Positions 9,565 through 20,852 of a stretch of 64,000 nt of DNA are shown here, piece by piece. This stretch comes from Tepidiforma sp. (GTDB lineage: Bacteria; Chloroflexota; Dehalococcoidia; Tepidiformales; Tepidiformaceae): NCBI RefSeq assembly GCF_026003995.1, contig NZ_BPIG01000004.1:124001-188000 (forward strand). Reading direction: 5' to 3'. How positions within the stretch are numbered: the stretch's first letter is position 1; each line of letters begins with the position of its first letter. The notes beneath the pieces are model-generated. The model did no database searches. It was not told where the DNA came from and was given only the letters and a program-made list of their open reading frames with translations. The translations under genes were made by a program, and so were the position numbers.

Positions 9565-10884
9565 TCAGGCGGGTTCGCGGACGCCTTCGCCGGAGGTGGA
9601 GAGGTCGACCGCCTGGCCGCCGCGGGTGAGGAGGAGCGGCCGCGTCTTGTTGATGACGCAATCGGCGTTGACGACGCACTTCTTGATGTCCGTCCGGCCG
9701 GGGATTTCGTACATCACGTCCATGAGCGTCTCTTCGAGGACGGTGCGGAGGCCGCGGGCGCCGGTCTTGTGCTTGATGGCGAGGTCGGCGACGGCGCGGA
9801 GGGCGTCGTCGGTGAAGACGAGTTCGACGCCGTCCATCGCGAAGTAGCGCTGGTACTGCTTGACGAGCGCGTTCTTCGGCTCGGTCAGGATGCGGACGAG
9901 GGCGTCCTCATCGAGCGACTGGAGGCCGACGACCATGGGGAGGCGGCCGACGAATTCGGGGATGAGGCCGAATTCGAGGAGGTCGTCGTGGGTGACGTGG
10001 GCGAGGAGTTCGTCTTTGCGCTTCTGGCCGCGGAAGCCGCCGCGCTGCGCGGCCTGGAAGCCGAGGCGGACGTGGTCGCGGGTGAGGCGCTTTTCGATGT
10101 GGTTCTCGAGGCCTTCGAAGGCGCCGCCGCAGATGAAGAGGATGTTGGCGGTGTTGATCTGGAGGAAGTCCTGGTGGGGATGCTTCCGGCCGCCCTGCGG
10201 CGGGACGTTGGCGATGCAGCCTTCGATGATCTTGAGGAGGGCCTGCTGGACGCCTTCGCCGGAGACGTCGCGGGTGATGGAGGGGTTATCGCCTTTGCGG
10301 GCGATTTTGTCGATTTCGTCGATGTAGATGATGCCGCGCTCGGCTTTCTGGATATCGAAGTCGGCGGCCTGGATGAGGTGGAGGAGGATGTTCTCGACGT
10401 CTTCGCCGACGTAGCCGGCTTCGGTGAGGGCGGTGGCGTCGGCGATGGAGAAGGGGACGTCGAGGAGCTTGGCGAGGGTCTTGGCGAGGTAGGTCTTGCC
10501 GACGCCGGTGGGGCCGACGAGGAGGATGTTGGATTTTTCGAGTTCGATGTCGCCGTCCGCGGGCTGGCCGATGCGCTTGTAGTGGTTGTAGACAGCGACG
10601 GAGAGGACTTTTTTGGCCTGGTCCTGCCCGATGACGTACTCGTTGAGGTGCTCGTAGATCTTGCGCGGGGGCGGGACGTTCTGGAGGGTGACGCTGCCCT
10701 GGCGGCTGGCGGAACCGGTCGCGGCCTGGCCGTTCTCCTCATCGATGATTTCGCGGCAGAGGTCGACGCATTCGTCGCAGATGTAGACGGCGCCGGGGCC
10801 GGCGATGAGGCGCCGGACCTGGTCCTGGCTCTTGCCGCAGAAGGAGCAGTGGTACTGGACGCGGTTGGTTCGGTTGGTGGCCAA
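9565..10884 (-). CDS. clpX: ATP-dependent Clp protease ATP-binding subunit ClpX
   Basis: [37 protein letters not shown]. Confidence 0.98.
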   Translation of the reverse strand: MATNRTNRVQYHCSFCGKSQDQVRRLIAGPGAVYICDECVDLCREIIDEENGQAATGSASRQGSVTLQNVPPPRKIYEHLNEYVIGQDQAKKVLSVAVYNHYKRIGQPADGDIELEKSNILLVGPTGVGKTYLAKTLAKLLDVPFSIADATALTEAGYVGEDVENILLHLIQAADFDIQKAERGIIYIDEIDKIARKGDNPSITRDVSGEGVQQALLKIIEGCIANVPPQGGRKHPHQDFLQINTANILFICGGAFEGLENHIEKRLTRDHVRLGFQAAQRGGFRGQKRKDELLAHVTHDDLLEFGLIPEFVGRLPMVVGLQSLDEDALVRILTEPKNALVKQYQRYFAMDGVELVFTDDALRAVADLAIKHKTGARGLRTVLEETLMDVMYEIPGRTDIKKCVVNADCVINKTRPLLLTRGGQAVDLSTSGEGVREPA

Positions 10885-10913
10885 GGCGGTGGTGTCCCCT
10901 CTGCGTGTGCTGG

Positions 10914-11546
10914 CTAGTTGGATTCCGCGACGGGGCGGAGGAGTTCGTCGACGAAGCCGTACTCCTTGGCGCCCTCGGCGTCGAGGTAGAAATCGCGGTC
11001 GAAATCGCGGGTGACGCGTTCGACGGGCTGGCCGGTGTGCTTGGCGATGATGTTCCGGATGATTTCGTTGTTGCGGAGGATTTCCTTCGCAGCGATTTCG
11101 ATATCGGCCGCCTGGCCGCGCGCACCGCCGAGCGCCTGGTGCATGTGGACGGTGGCGTTGGGGAGGGCGTAGCGCTTCCCCTTCGCGCCCGCGCAGAGGA
11201 GGACGGTGGCCATGGAGGCCGTCTGGCCGACGGCGATGGTGGAAACGTCGGGCTCGATGAGCTGCATCGTGTCGTAGATGGCGAGGCCGGCGGTGATGAC
11301 GCCGCCGGGGGAGTGGATGTAGAGCGAGATGTCGCGCTCAGGGTCCTCGCGCTGGAGGTAGAGGAGCTGGGCGACGATGAGGTTAGCGATCTGGTCGTCG
11401 ATGGGGGTGCCGAGGAAGACGATCCGCTCTTTGAGGAGGAGCGAGAAGATATCGAAGGCGCGCTCGGAGCGGGGGCCGGATTCGATGACGGTGGGGATGA
11501 CGTCGTAGATGAGCGGGTGGACGCGGGGGGGCTGCTGCTGGCTCAT
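10914..11546 (-). CDS. clpP: ATP-dependent Clp protease proteolytic subunit
   Basis: [52 protein letters not shown]. Confidence 0.98.
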   Translation of the reverse strand: MSQQQPPRVHPLIYDVIPTVIESGPRSERAFDIFSLLLKERIVFLGTPIDDQIANLIVAQLLYLQREDPERDISLYIHSPGGVITAGLAIYDTMQLIEPDVSTIAVGQTASMATVLLCAGAKGKRYALPNATVHMHQALGGARGQAADIEIAAKEILRNNEIIRNIIAKHTGQPVERVTRDFDRDFYLDAEGAKEYGFVDELLRPVAESN

Positions 11547-12835
11547 GCCTGTTCCTCCTGGAGTTCGCCCCGGGCAAGGGCGCTGAGGCGTTCGAGGGTC
11601 TTCCGCGAAAGCAAGTTCCGGCGGATGGTGGCGACCCCCTCTTCGGTGGCGAACATCTGGCGGAACCGTTCGGCATCGTCGCCCATCGGCGCGACCAGCG
11701 AATCGAGCTCCTGTTCTATCTCTTCGGCCGAAACGTCGATGCCTTCAGCCTCTGCGAGCGCTTCGAGCACGAGCGAGCGCTTGACGCGGGTCTCGGCGGC
11801 CTCCCGCCAGGTCTCGCGGAACTCCTGCTCGGTGCGGCCGATGGTCTGGAGGTAGGCGAGGTACTGCTGGCGGTCGTTGCCCATCGCATCGCGGATGAGG
11901 TGGTCGATTTCGTGCTCGACGAGGATGCGCGGGTATTCGATGGTGGCGGTTTCGACGAGCTTATCGACGGCAGCGGCGCGGAAGCGGTTCTCGGCGGCTT
12001 CCTCGAGGCTGCGGCGAAGGTCGGCCTCGATGCGGTCGCGGAGCGCCTGCAGCGTCGGGAACTCGTCGGCGTTGATGGACTGGGCGAACTCGTCATCGAG
12101 CGGGGGGAGCTGCTCTTCCTTCACCTCGTGGACGGTGATGGTGAAGGTCGCGGTCTTGCCCTGGAAGCGCTCGATGCGGAAGTCGGCCGGGAATTCGATG
12201 TCGAAGGTGCGGGACTTCCCCTTTTCGAGGCCGAGGAAGGCCTCGGCGAGGCCTTCGACGAAGAGGGTTTCGCCTTCGCGCAGCTGGAATTCGGCGCGGT
12301 CGTCGCGGAGGACTTCTTCGCCGTCGATGGTGGCGGAGACATCGGCGATGAGGATGTCGTTCCACTGGACGGGCCGGTCGACGGGGACGTGGGTGGCGTG
12401 GCGCTTGCGGAGCGCCTCGAGCTGCTCGTCGACCATTTCGGGGGTGACCTCGACGGTCTCGCGCTCGACGCGGATGCTGCGGTAGTCGTTCAGTTCGACC
12501 GAGGGACGGACGGGGACGATGGCCTTGAAGCGGAGCGGCTCGAGGGAGTCGATCTCGAGCTCGGGCTGGCCGATGGCGGGGACGTCCTCGGCTTCGATGG
12601 CTTCGTTGTAGACGTCGGGGACGAGGGTATCGAGGGCTTCGCGGATGAGGCCCTGGCGGCCGTAGGCGCGCTCGACGATGGCGCGGGGGGCTTTGCCCGG
12701 GCGGAAGCCGGGGAAGCGGTTGCGCCGGGCGATGCGGCGGTAGGCGGCATCGAGCGACCGTTCGAGTCGCTCGTCATCGACTTCGATTTCGAGTTTGACG
12801 CGGCTTTCGGGCAGCCGCTCGAGCGTTACCTTCAC
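11543..12835 (-). CDS. tig: Trigger factor
   Basis: [38 protein letters not shown]. Confidence 0.97.
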   Translation of the reverse strand: MKVTLERLPESRVKLEIEVDDERLERSLDAAYRRIARRNRFPGFRPGKAPRAIVERAYGRQGLIREALDTLVPDVYNEAIEAEDVPAIGQPELEIDSLEPLRFKAIVPVRPSVELNDYRSIRVERETVEVTPEMVDEQLEALRKRHATHVPVDRPVQWNDILIADVSATIDGEEVLRDDRAEFQLREGETLFVEGLAEAFLGLEKGKSRTFDIEFPADFRIERFQGKTATFTITVHEVKEEQLPPLDDEFAQSINADEFPTLQALRDRIEADLRRSLEEAAENRFRAAAVDKLVETATIEYPRILVEHEIDHLIRDAMGNDRQQYLAYLQTIGRTEQEFRETWREAAETRVKRSLVLEALAEAEGIDVSAEEIEQELDSLVAPMGDDAERFRQMFATEEGVATIRRNLLSRKTLERLSALARGELQEEQA

Positions 12836-12907
12836 GGGCTGAAACGTTCCTCCGGGTTCGAGTATAGCAAACGGGTCCGCTGGGGCTTTCGGGCGGGCCG
12901 CCGGGCT

Positions 12908-13888
12908 TCAGCGGAGGGCCTGGGTGCGCGGCTCGAGGAGGTCGACGAGGGCGTCGCCCAGGAGGTTCCAGGCGAAGAAGAAGAGCGTGACGGGGATGGC
13001 GGGCGCGAGGAGGAGGTGGGGGTAGCGCTCGAAGGTCTGGGGGCCGGCGCCGGCGGCGATGAGCGAGCCGAAGCTGGCGGTCGGCGGGTCGATGCCGAGG
13101 CCGAGGAAGCTGAGCGTGACCTCGGCGCCGGCGGTGCCGGCCATGCCGGCGGAGACGCCGACGACGAAGAGCGGGAGGACGCCGGGGAGGATGTGGCGGA
13201 AGATGATGCGCCACGACGATGCGCCCATGGCTTCGGCGGCGAGGACGTAGGTCTCTTCGCGGATGGCGAGGGCCTGGCTGCGGACGATGCGGCTCGTGCC
13301 GATCCAGGCGAAGGGGACGGTGGCGAAGACGATGATGCTGAACTTCACGAAGGTGCGGGCGTCGTTGCCGAGGAAGGTGTTGTCCTGGAGCCAGAAGGCG
13401 ACGTCGTTGATGCGGGTGCGGAAGGCGGCGGTGATGGCGAGCATCAGGAGGAGCGTCGGGAGCCCGGCGAGCACTTCGCCGACGCGCATGATGAGGGTAT
13501 CGACCCAGCCGCCGCGGTAGCCGGCGAGGAGGCCGAGCCCGAGCCCGAGGACGAGGCTGCCACTGATGAGGACGACGACGGTGAAGACGACCGTGGTGCG
13601 GGCGGCGTAGATGACGCGGCTGGCGAGGTCGCGGCCGAGGGCGTCGGTGCCGAGCCAGTGCTCCGCGGAAGGCCCCTGCCGGGTCGCGCCGGGCGTGAGG
13701 TTCTGCTGGTAGGGGTCGTGGGGAGCGATGAGGGGGGCGAAGATGCCGCAAGCGTAGAAGATGGCGAGGTAGACGATCGCGAGCACGGCGAGCTTCTTCC
13801 GCAGGAGCTGGCGGATGAAGCGGCGCCGGGGCGCGGCCGCGGCGGTTTCGAAGGCGAGCGGGTCGGAGGCGGCGACGGCGGTGCTCAT
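12908..13888 (-). CDS. ABC transporter permease (DppC/OppC family)
   Basis: HWLGTDALGRDLASRVIYAARTT..EAMGASSWRIIFRHILPGVLP. Confidence 0.95.
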   Translation of the reverse strand: MSTAVAASDPLAFETAAAAPRRRFIRQLLRKKLAVLAIVYLAIFYACGIFAPLIAPHDPYQQNLTPGATRQGPSAEHWLGTDALGRDLASRVIYAARTTVVFTVVVLISGSLVLGLGLGLLAGYRGGWVDTLIMRVGEVLAGLPTLLLMLAITAAFRTRINDVAFWLQDNTFLGNDARTFVKFSIIVFATVPFAWIGTSRIVRSQALAIREETYVLAAEAMGASSWRIIFRHILPGVLPLFVVGVSAGMAGTAGAEVTLSFLGLGIDPPTASFGSLIAAGAGPQTFERYPHLLLAPAIPVTLFFFAWNLLGDALVDLLEPRTQALR

Positions 13889-14835
13889 CCGCGCTGGGCC
13901 CCGAGGCGGATTCGCGGGTCGATGACCGCGTAGAGGATGTCGATCAGGATGTTGGCGAGGACGAAGAGGATGGAGCCGAAGAGGACGAGGGCGAGGATGA
14001 CATCGAAATCGGGCGCGAGGACGGCCTCGAAGCTCTCGGCGCCGATGCCGGGGATGCCGAAGAGCTGCTCGACGATGAGGGAGCCGCCGGCGACGCCGGG
14101 GAGGGAGAGGCCGATGATGGTGATGAGCGGGAGGAGCGCGTTCCGGGCGATGTGGCGGACGACGACGATGCGCTCGGGGAGGCCCTTGGCGCGGGCGGTG
14201 CGGACGTAGTCTTCGCGGAGGACGCCGAGGACGGAGGCGCGGACGAAGCGGGCGATGCCGGCCGTGCCGGGCAGGGCGAGGATGAGGATGGGGAGGATGA
14301 TGTTGGGGCTGGTGAAGCCCTGCCAGCTCAGGCCGACGAGGTCGAGCTTGACGGCGAAGAGCCACTGCAGGAACGGGACGGCGACGAAGATCGGGACGGC
14401 ATCGATGGCGAGCCAGAACGAGATGGTGAGGGGGTCGAGGAAGGTGCCGCGGGCGAGGGCGGCGTAGATGCCGGCGGAGATGCCGAGGAAGAAGCTGATG
14501 GCGAGGGCGAGGAGGCCGAGCCGCGTGGAGACCCAGATCTTCGGGACGATGATTTCCGAAACGGTGAAGGACTGGTGGCGGGTGGAGACGCCGAGGTCGC
14601 CCTGCAGGAGGTGCTGCATGTACTTCACGTACTGGACGTGGATCGGCTGGTCGTAGCCGTACTTCTTGCGGATGAGGGCGGCTTCCTCCTCGCGGTAGCG
14701 CTGGCCGAGGAGAGAATCGACCGGGTCGCCGGGGGCGAGGCGGAGCATGTAGAAGACGATGACGGAGATGGCGAAGAGGACCGGTATCGCCCAGAGCAGC
14801 CGACGAACGATGTAGCCGGCGAGGCCCGGTGCCAC
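13885..14835 (-). CDS. ABC transporter permease (DppB/OppB family)
   Basis: YIVRRLLWAIPVLFAISVIVFYMLRLAPGDPV. Confidence 0.95.
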   Translation of the reverse strand: MAPGLAGYIVRRLLWAIPVLFAISVIVFYMLRLAPGDPVDSLLGQRYREEEAALIRKKYGYDQPIHVQYVKYMQHLLQGDLGVSTRHQSFTVSEIIVPKIWVSTRLGLLALAISFFLGISAGIYAALARGTFLDPLTISFWLAIDAVPIFVAVPFLQWLFAVKLDLVGLSWQGFTSPNIILPILILALPGTAGIARFVRASVLGVLREDYVRTARAKGLPERIVVVRHIARNALLPLITIIGLSLPGVAGGSLIVEQLFGIPGIGAESFEAVLAPDFDVILALVLFGSILFVLANILIDILYAVIDPRIRLGAQRG

Positions 14836-14838
14836 GGT

Positions 14839-16506
14839 TTACGGCTCCTTGATTTCGACGTACCGGAACTTCGGGATGGTCATCGGGGCATCGGGCAGGC
14901 CTTTGACGCAGGGTTTGACGAGCATGTGTTCGACGGACCAGAAGGTCGGGATGATGGAGGCGTCGTCGATGATCTTCTGCTCGGCCTGGCCGTAGAGCTG
15001 GTAGCGGCGCTCGCGGTTGGTTTCGACGCGGGCCTGCTTGAGGAGGGCATCGACCTCGGGGTTGCTGTACTTGGTGTAGTTGAGCGGGCTATCGCTGGCG
15101 AAGAGCTTGCCGAGGAAGTTTTCGGGATCCGGGTAGTCGGCGGACCAGCCTTCGCTCTGGATCTGGAAGTTGCCCTGGCGCTGTTCGCGGAGGAAGGCGG
15201 CGGTATCGATGGCCTGCAGTTCGACCGTGACGCCGAGGACCTGCTGCCAGTTCTCCTGGATGGCGACGAGGAGGTCGCCGGGGGCGGCACCCGTGCCGGC
15301 GTAGGTGAGGACGATGCGGGGCATGCTGTTCGCGTACTTCGATTCGGCGATGAGCTGCTTCGCGCGCTGGGGGTCGTAGGCGTAGGTCTTGACGCTGCTG
15401 GAGCGGCCGGGCATGGCGCCGGGCACGATGCCGCCGGCGACTTCGTAGTAGTCGAAGAGCAGGACGGTGTTGATGGTCTCGCGGTCGATGGACATGGCGA
15501 AGGCCTGGCGGACCTTCGGGTCATCGAACGGGGCTTTGTTGGGGTTGAGGGTGAAGTAGAAGGTCGCGAGCCCGGGGTAGGAGCGGTAGTCCTTCGAGAG
15601 CGGGTTGGAGCCGTCGACGATGGAGTCGAGGAGCGAGGCCGGGAGCGGCGTCATGTGGATTTCGTCGTTCTGGTACTGGGTGAGGAGGGAGCCGCCGCCG
15701 AGCTGGAAGATGACTTCGTCGACTTTCGGGGCGCCGAGGTGGTAGCGGGGGTTCTTGACGAGGCGGATCCGCTCGGCGGGCTTGAATTCGGCGAGGCGGA
15801 AGGGACCGGTGCCGTTCGGGTTGCGCGTCCAGTTGCGCGGGTCGGACTCGATCTGATGGCGGTCGACGACGAAGGAGACGGGGTAGGTGAGTTCGAAGAT
15901 GAAGTAGTCGGAGGGTTCGATGAGGTCGATCTGGAGGGTGCGCTCGTCGATGACTTTGACGCCGGAGACGGAGGGAGCGCGGCCCTGGAAGCGGTCCTTG
16001 AGGCCGACGATGTTGCCGAGGTAGGCGACGACGGTGGGGGAGGCGTTGGCAGGGTCGGCCGCGCGCTCGATGGAGTACTTGACGTCCTCGGCGGTCACGC
16101 GGCGCTGGTTGCCAGTGTGGAAGACGACGTTGTCGCGGAGGCGGAAGGTGTAGGTGCGGCCGCCGTTGGTGACCTCCCAGTTCTCGGCGATGTCGCCGAC
16201 GACCTTGAGGTCCGGGTCGAGGGTGACGAGGCCGCCGAAGATTTCGACGACGTATTCGCTGGTGGAGACATCGACGACCTGGATGGGGTCGAGAACGGTA
16301 TTGGGCTGGGAGCCGGGGATGATGAGGGAGTTGCCTTTGCAGATGCCGCCGGCGGAGGCGCCGGGGCGGTGTTCGGAGCCGCCGCTTGCCGGGGCGGTGC
16401 CGTCGTCGCTGCCGCCGCCCGCGAGGGCGATGACGAAGACGACGCCGACGGCGAGGATGAGGAAAGCGACGACGCCCATCATGAGGGCGAGCATGCGGTT
16501 CGACAT
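14839..16506 (-). CDS. ABC transporter substrate-binding protein, family 5
   Basis: Signal anchor then EIFGGLVTLDPDLKVVGDIAENWEV..YTFRLRDNVVFHTG. Confidence 0.93.
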   Translation of the reverse strand: MSNRMLALMMGVVAFLILAVGVVFVIALAGGGSDDGTAPASGGSEHRPGASAGGICKGNSLIIPGSQPNTVLDPIQVVDVSTSEYVVEIFGGLVTLDPDLKVVGDIAENWEVTNGGRTYTFRLRDNVVFHTGNQRRVTAEDVKYSIERAADPANASPTVVAYLGNIVGLKDRFQGRAPSVSGVKVIDERTLQIDLIEPSDYFIFELTYPVSFVVDRHQIESDPRNWTRNPNGTGPFRLAEFKPAERIRLVKNPRYHLGAPKVDEVIFQLGGGSLLTQYQNDEIHMTPLPASLLDSIVDGSNPLSKDYRSYPGLATFYFTLNPNKAPFDDPKVRQAFAMSIDRETINTVLLFDYYEVAGGIVPGAMPGRSSSVKTYAYDPQRAKQLIAESKYANSMPRIVLTYAGTGAAPGDLLVAIQENWQQVLGVTVELQAIDTAAFLREQRQGNFQIQSEGWSADYPDPENFLGKLFASDSPLNYTKYSNPEVDALLKQARVETNRERRYQLYGQAEQKIIDDASIIPTFWSVEHMLVKPCVKGLPDAPMTIPKFRYVEIKEP

Positions 16507-16646
16507 CGTGCAGGCTCCCAGCGGCAGCGGTTTCGCAGGCGGGCACCCGGGGCTGCGGCGGTCGCGGGCCCCGGATGGCCTACAAGCGTACACGCCGCGG
16601 CGGCCTCAGGGGATGCATCCGCTCACCACGGCGGGAAAAGAGTGCT

Positions 16647-18410
16647 TTACGCCGGGGCGATGACCCGGATGCCGAGCTCTTCGAGCTGCTTCGGGTCGAC
16701 CGGCGAGGGCGCCCCCATGAGCGGGTCGGTGCCGGACGACGCCTTGGGAAAGGCGATGACGTCGCGGATGTTCTCGGTGCCGACGAGCGACATCATGAGG
16801 CGGTCGATGCCCATGCCGACGCCGCCTTCGGGCGGGACGCCGTAGTCGAGGGCGTCGAGGATGACGCCGAAGCGCTCCTGCTGCTCCTCGGGGGTGTAGC
16901 CCATCAGGCTGAAGACTTTCTCCTGGTGGCGGCGGTTGTTGATGCGGATGGAGCCGCCGCCGATCTCGGCGCCGTTGAGGACGAGGTCGTACTGGCGGGC
17001 GATGACGGCGCCGGGGTCGGTATCGAGCAGGGGTTCGTGCTCGGGGAGGAAGCCGCTGAAGGGGTTGTGGGTCGCATCCCAGCGCTGCTCTTCGGGCCGC
17101 CATTCGAGGAGCGGGAAGCCGGTGACCCAGGCCATGCGGTAGACGGACGGGTCTTTGAGGCCGAGCCGGGTGCCGAGTTCATCGCGGACTTCGTGGAGAG
17201 AGCGGGCGACGACGGCCGGCTGGTCGGCGACGATGAAGAGCATGTCGCCTTCGCGGGCACCGGTGAGGCTGCGGATGGCAGCGAGCTCCTCATCGGTGAG
17301 GAACTTGGCGATGGGGGAGCGGAGCTCGCCCGGGGTGAAGCCGATGTAGGCGAGCCCTTTCGCGCCGCCGCCGCGGGCGATGGCGGTCAGCTCGTCGATG
17401 TCGCGGCGAGACATGTCGGCCTGGCGTTCGACGCGGATGGCTTTGACCTGGCCGCCCGCCGCGAGGGCGCCGGCGAAGACCTGGAAGGCGGTGCCGCGGA
17501 GCGGTTCGGAGATGTCGACGAACTCGAGGCCGTAGCGGAGGTCCGGGCGGTCGATGCCGTACTTGTCGATGCACTCGGCGTAGGAGAGGCGGGGGATGGT
17601 GCGGGAGGGGAGCTTCGCGGCGCCGAAGCGGGAGAGGATTTCGACGTAGAGTTCTTCGACGAGGCCCATGACGTCGTTTTCGTCGACGAAGGCCATTTCG
17701 AGGTCGAGCTGGGTGTGCTCGGCGACGCGGTTGGCGCGGAAGTCTTCGTCGCGGTAGCAGCGGGCGAGCTGGAAGTACTTTTCGAAGCCGGCCGCCATGA
17801 GGAGCTGCTTGAGGATTTGCGGCGACTGGGGAAGGGCGAAGAAGGTGCCGGGGCGGATGCGGGCCGGCACGAGGAAGTCGCGGGCGCCTTCGGGGGTGCT
17901 CTTGATGAGCGTGGGGGTTTCGATTTCGCAGAAGCCGCGGCTGCTGAGGTAGTCGCGGATGAAGCGGACGACTTCGTGGCGGAGCTTGATGACGCGCGCG
18001 ACTTCGGGCCGGCGGAGGTCGAGGTAGCGGTACTTCAGGCGGAGGTGCTCGTCGACGTCGGCGGGTTCGTTGATGTAGAACGGCGGCGTCTGAGCCTCGG
18101 CGAGAACGGTGCAGGCGGAGGGGATGACTTCGACTTCGCCAGTCGGGAGGTTGGGGTTGACGGTCGCGGGGCTGCGCAGCGCGACGGTGCCCTCGACCTG
18201 GAGGACCCATTCGGTGCGGGCGCGGTGGGCCACAGCGTGGGCCTCAGGGGTATCGGGATTGAAGACGACCTGGACGATGCCGGAGGTATCGCGGAGGTCG
18301 ATGAAGATGAGGCCGCCGTGGTCGCGGCGGCGGTGGACCCAGCCCGCGAGGGTGACGCGGCGGCCTTCGTCGGCGCGGCGGAGTTCGCCGCAGTAGGCAT
18401 CCTTGAGCAT
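16647..18410 (-). CDS. aspS: Aspartyl-tRNA synthetase
   Basis: [44 protein letters not shown]. Confidence 0.98.
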   Translation of the reverse strand: MLKDAYCGELRRADEGRRVTLAGWVHRRRDHGGLIFIDLRDTSGIVQVVFNPDTPEAHAVAHRARTEWVLQVEGTVALRSPATVNPNLPTGEVEVIPSACTVLAEAQTPPFYINEPADVDEHLRLKYRYLDLRRPEVARVIKLRHEVVRFIRDYLSSRGFCEIETPTLIKSTPEGARDFLVPARIRPGTFFALPQSPQILKQLLMAAGFEKYFQLARCYRDEDFRANRVAEHTQLDLEMAFVDENDVMGLVEELYVEILSRFGAAKLPSRTIPRLSYAECIDKYGIDRPDLRYGLEFVDISEPLRGTAFQVFAGALAAGGQVKAIRVERQADMSRRDIDELTAIARGGGAKGLAYIGFTPGELRSPIAKFLTDEELAAIRSLTGAREGDMLFIVADQPAVVARSLHEVRDELGTRLGLKDPSVYRMAWVTGFPLLEWRPEEQRWDATHNPFSGFLPEHEPLLDTDPGAVIARQYDLVLNGAEIGGGSIRINNRRHQEKVFSLMGYTPEEQQERFGVILDALDYGVPPEGGVGMGIDRLMMSLVGTENIRDVIAFPKASSGTDPLMGAPSPVDPKQLEELGIRVIAPA

Positions 18411-18436
18411 GGGCTACAGGGTAGCCGAGGGCGTGC

Positions 18437-18805
18437 TTACGCGGTGGGACGGGGTTCGCCGGCGAGCGGGCCGAGCTCCTCGGCGAAGGCGGCCTGGACG
18501 GCGGCCTCGACGCGGCGGCGGAAGCGGTCGTAGGCCTCGACGAGGCGGGCGCCCTCCGGGGTGAGGGCGGTGTGGCCGCCGCCGGCACCGCCGACTTCGG
18601 AGCGGACGAGCGGGTGGCCGAGGTTCGCCTCGAGCTCTTTGACTTTGCCCCAGGCGCGACGGTAGGAGAGGCCCATGGCTGCGGCGGCCGCGGCGAGGGA
18701 GCCGGTCTCGGCGATGAGGGCGAGCAGGCGGAGCCGGTAATCGGACATGACGAGGCCGTCGGCCGACTCGAGCCAGAGCTTGTAACGGGGGACGAACTCG
18801 CCCAT
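18437..18805 (-). CDS. ModE-like winged-helix regulator
   Basis: RLLALIAETGSLAAAAAAMGLSYRRAWGKVKELE. Confidence 0.85.
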   Translation of the reverse strand: MGEFVPRYKLWLESADGLVMSDYRLRLLALIAETGSLAAAAAAMGLSYRRAWGKVKELEANLGHPLVRSEVGGAGGGHTALTPEGARLVEAYDRFRRRVEAAVQAAFAEELGPLAGEPRPTA

Positions 18806-18814
18806 GGCCCCAGC

Positions 18815-19555
18815 CTACTGCGGGGCGGGGGCGTCAGCTACCGGCTGCGGGTGGAAGGCGAGGGATGCCGTGACGATCATGGCGGAGGGGACGCGGAAGC
18901 GCTGCTCCCAGCTGAGGCCGGGGAGGCGGTCGATGTCGGTTCGATACCGCTCGGAGCCAGCGATCTCTTCGAAGGCGTCGAGGGCGAAGCCGGCATCGGC
19001 GAGGGCGGTGAGGAGGTCGGCGAGGGTCCACGGGTTGTCGCCGTCGCGGAAGCGGAAGTAGGCGCGCGAGATGACGAGGAGGCCTTTGTGGAGGCCGACG
19101 ACGCGGGCGAAAGGGTGACGGTCGTAGAGGGAGAGCCGGCCGCCGGGGCGGAGGAGGGCGGCGGCATGGCCGGCCCAGGCATCGAAGTCGTCGACGGCAT
19201 CGAGGCCGCCCCAGGCGTGGTAGAGGAGGTCGAACGCGGCCGGGGCGCGGGCCGCGATGGCCTCGAGGGTGCCGAATTCCCAGGCGAGGTCGATGCCAGC
19301 CTCGGCGGCGAGGCGCTGGCCGGGCGCGGCGGCCGCTTCATCGGGAGCCCAGGCGGTCACGCGGGCGCCGAGGTTGGCGAGCGAGAGCGCCTCTTCGGCG
19401 CGGTTCTCCGGGGTGACCGGGCCGACGAGGACGCGGAGACCGTCGACCTCGCCGAGGTACTCCGCTTCGAGGTCGGAGAAACAGGAGCCGCCGTGGGCGT
19501 AGAAGGCCGGGTCGATCTCGAACCAGGAGGGGGACGGTTCGAGCGTGCGGCTCAT
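18815..19555 (-). CDS. Class I SAM-dependent methyltransferase
   Basis: FDLLYHAWGGLDAVDDFDAWAGHAAALLRPGGRLSLYDRHPF. Confidence 0.75.
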   Translation of the reverse strand: MSRTLEPSPSWFEIDPAFYAHGGSCFSDLEAEYLGEVDGLRVLVGPVTPENRAEEALSLANLGARVTAWAPDEAAAAPGQRLAAEAGIDLAWEFGTLEAIAARAPAAFDLLYHAWGGLDAVDDFDAWAGHAAALLRPGGRLSLYDRHPFARVVGLHKGLLVISRAYFRFRDGDNPWTLADLLTALADAGFALDAFEEIAGSERYRTDIDRLPGLSWEQRFRVPSAMIVTASLAFHPQPVADAPAPQ

Positions 19556-20262
19556 GCGTTGAGGTCGCCGCGGGACGACTGGATCGGCATGACGTGGGAG
19601 TAGTCGTTGATAGTGAGGATGACGCGCCGGGTATCGGCGGCGCGCATGACGGAGATGGAGGTGTGGTGGACCGGCACGAGGTGGTCGAAGGGGGAGCCGA
19701 AGACCTGGCTGAGGATGGCGTTGATGACGCCGCCATGGCAGACGACGGCGACGCGCATGCCGATGGACTCCTCGATGATGCGGTCCATGGCGCGGAAGAC
19801 GCGGGTGCGGAAAGCATCGACGTCTTCGCAGAAGGGGTAGGCGCTGTGCTTGCGGGTGCGGGTAACCTCGCGGTAGACGTCCGCGAGCTGTTCGCGGGTG
19901 TAGATATCGAGAAGGCCCTTGTCCTGCGGGGCGCGCTGCCAGAGGTCGATTTCGCGGAGGTCGGGGATGACGACGGGTTCGAGGCCATGGTGGACGGCGA
20001 TCGCCTTCGCGGTGTCGTAGGCGCGGCGCATGTCGGAGGAGTAGACGCGGCCGAGGCGGGCGGGCGCGAGGCGCTGGCCGACGGCTTCGGCCTGCTTCTG
20101 GCCGAGTTCGGAAAGCGGCGCGTCGTAGGCCTGCCCGAGGGGGATGTTTTCGAAGAACTTCTGCTCGCCGTGGCGGATGAGCAGGATTTCGACCATGCCT
20201 TCGAACGAATCGACGAACGGGTTTTCGAGGTCAATGGTGCGGACGCGGCGGACGGAGGTCAT
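19552..20262 (-). CDS. Histidine phosphatase family protein
   Basis: ILLIRHGEQ..LSELGQKQAEAVGQRL..VVCHGGVINAIL; ATG at 20262. Confidence 0.9.
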   Translation of the reverse strand: MTSVRRVRTIDLENPFVDSFEGMVEILLIRHGEQKFFENIPLGQAYDAPLSELGQKQAEAVGQRLAPARLGRVYSSDMRRAYDTAKAIAVHHGLEPVVIPDLREIDLWQRAPQDKGLLDIYTREQLADVYREVTRTRKHSAYPFCEDVDAFRTRVFRAMDRIIEESIGMRVAVVCHGGVINAILSQVFGSPFDHLVPVHHTSISVMRAADTRRVILTINDYSHVMPIQSSRGDLNA

Positions 20263-20759
20263 GCGAGGTTCACCCCGGGCATGGCGACGGCGGCGAGGTT
20301 GGGCTCGACCTTTTGCACGTATTCGCTGGCGGCGACGAAGGCGGCGAGGCCGCGGACGAGGGCTTCGAGGTCTTCGTGGTGCATTTCGATGAGGATGCGG
20401 CGGGTGTAGACCTCGCTGCCGGTTTCGAGGCGGGAGCAGGTAGCTTCGCCCTGTTCGGTGAGAAAGTTGCGGACGAGGCGGCGGTCGGATTCGTCGTCTT
20501 CGCGGCGGATGAGGCCGGATTTGACGAGGCGGTCGACGATGCCGGAGATGGTCGGCGGGGTGACGCCGAGGCGGGTGGCGAGTTCGCCGGCGGTGACCCC
20601 GGGGGCTTCGCGGACGAGGAAGAGGACGCGGAGCTGGGCGGTGGTGAGGCCCATCTCGGCCCACGCGCGGAAGCGGAGGGGGTCGAAGAGGTTGACGGTT
20701 TCGCCGAAGAGCCGGATGGCCGCGTCGACGGCGCTTTCGGAGGTGGGCGGAGACTGCAC
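20259..20759 (-). CDS. MarR family transcriptional regulator
   Basis: GLTTAQLRVLFLVREAPGVTAGELATRLGVTPPTISGIVDRLVKSGLIRREDDESDRR. Confidence 0.93.
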   Translation of the reverse strand: MQSPPTSESAVDAAIRLFGETVNLFDPLRFRAWAEMGLTTAQLRVLFLVREAPGVTAGELATRLGVTPPTISGIVDRLVKSGLIRREDDESDRRLVRNFLTEQGEATCSRLETGSEVYTRRILIEMHHEDLEALVRGLAAFVAASEYVQKVEPNLAAVAMPGVNLA

Positions 20760-20852
20760 GGCACGCCTCGAATGTGGTTCGTCGTACAAAGGGGACTTTA
20801 GCACCGATTGCGGCTTGCCTCCTCCCCGTTGGCGGCGCGCATACTGGAAGCG

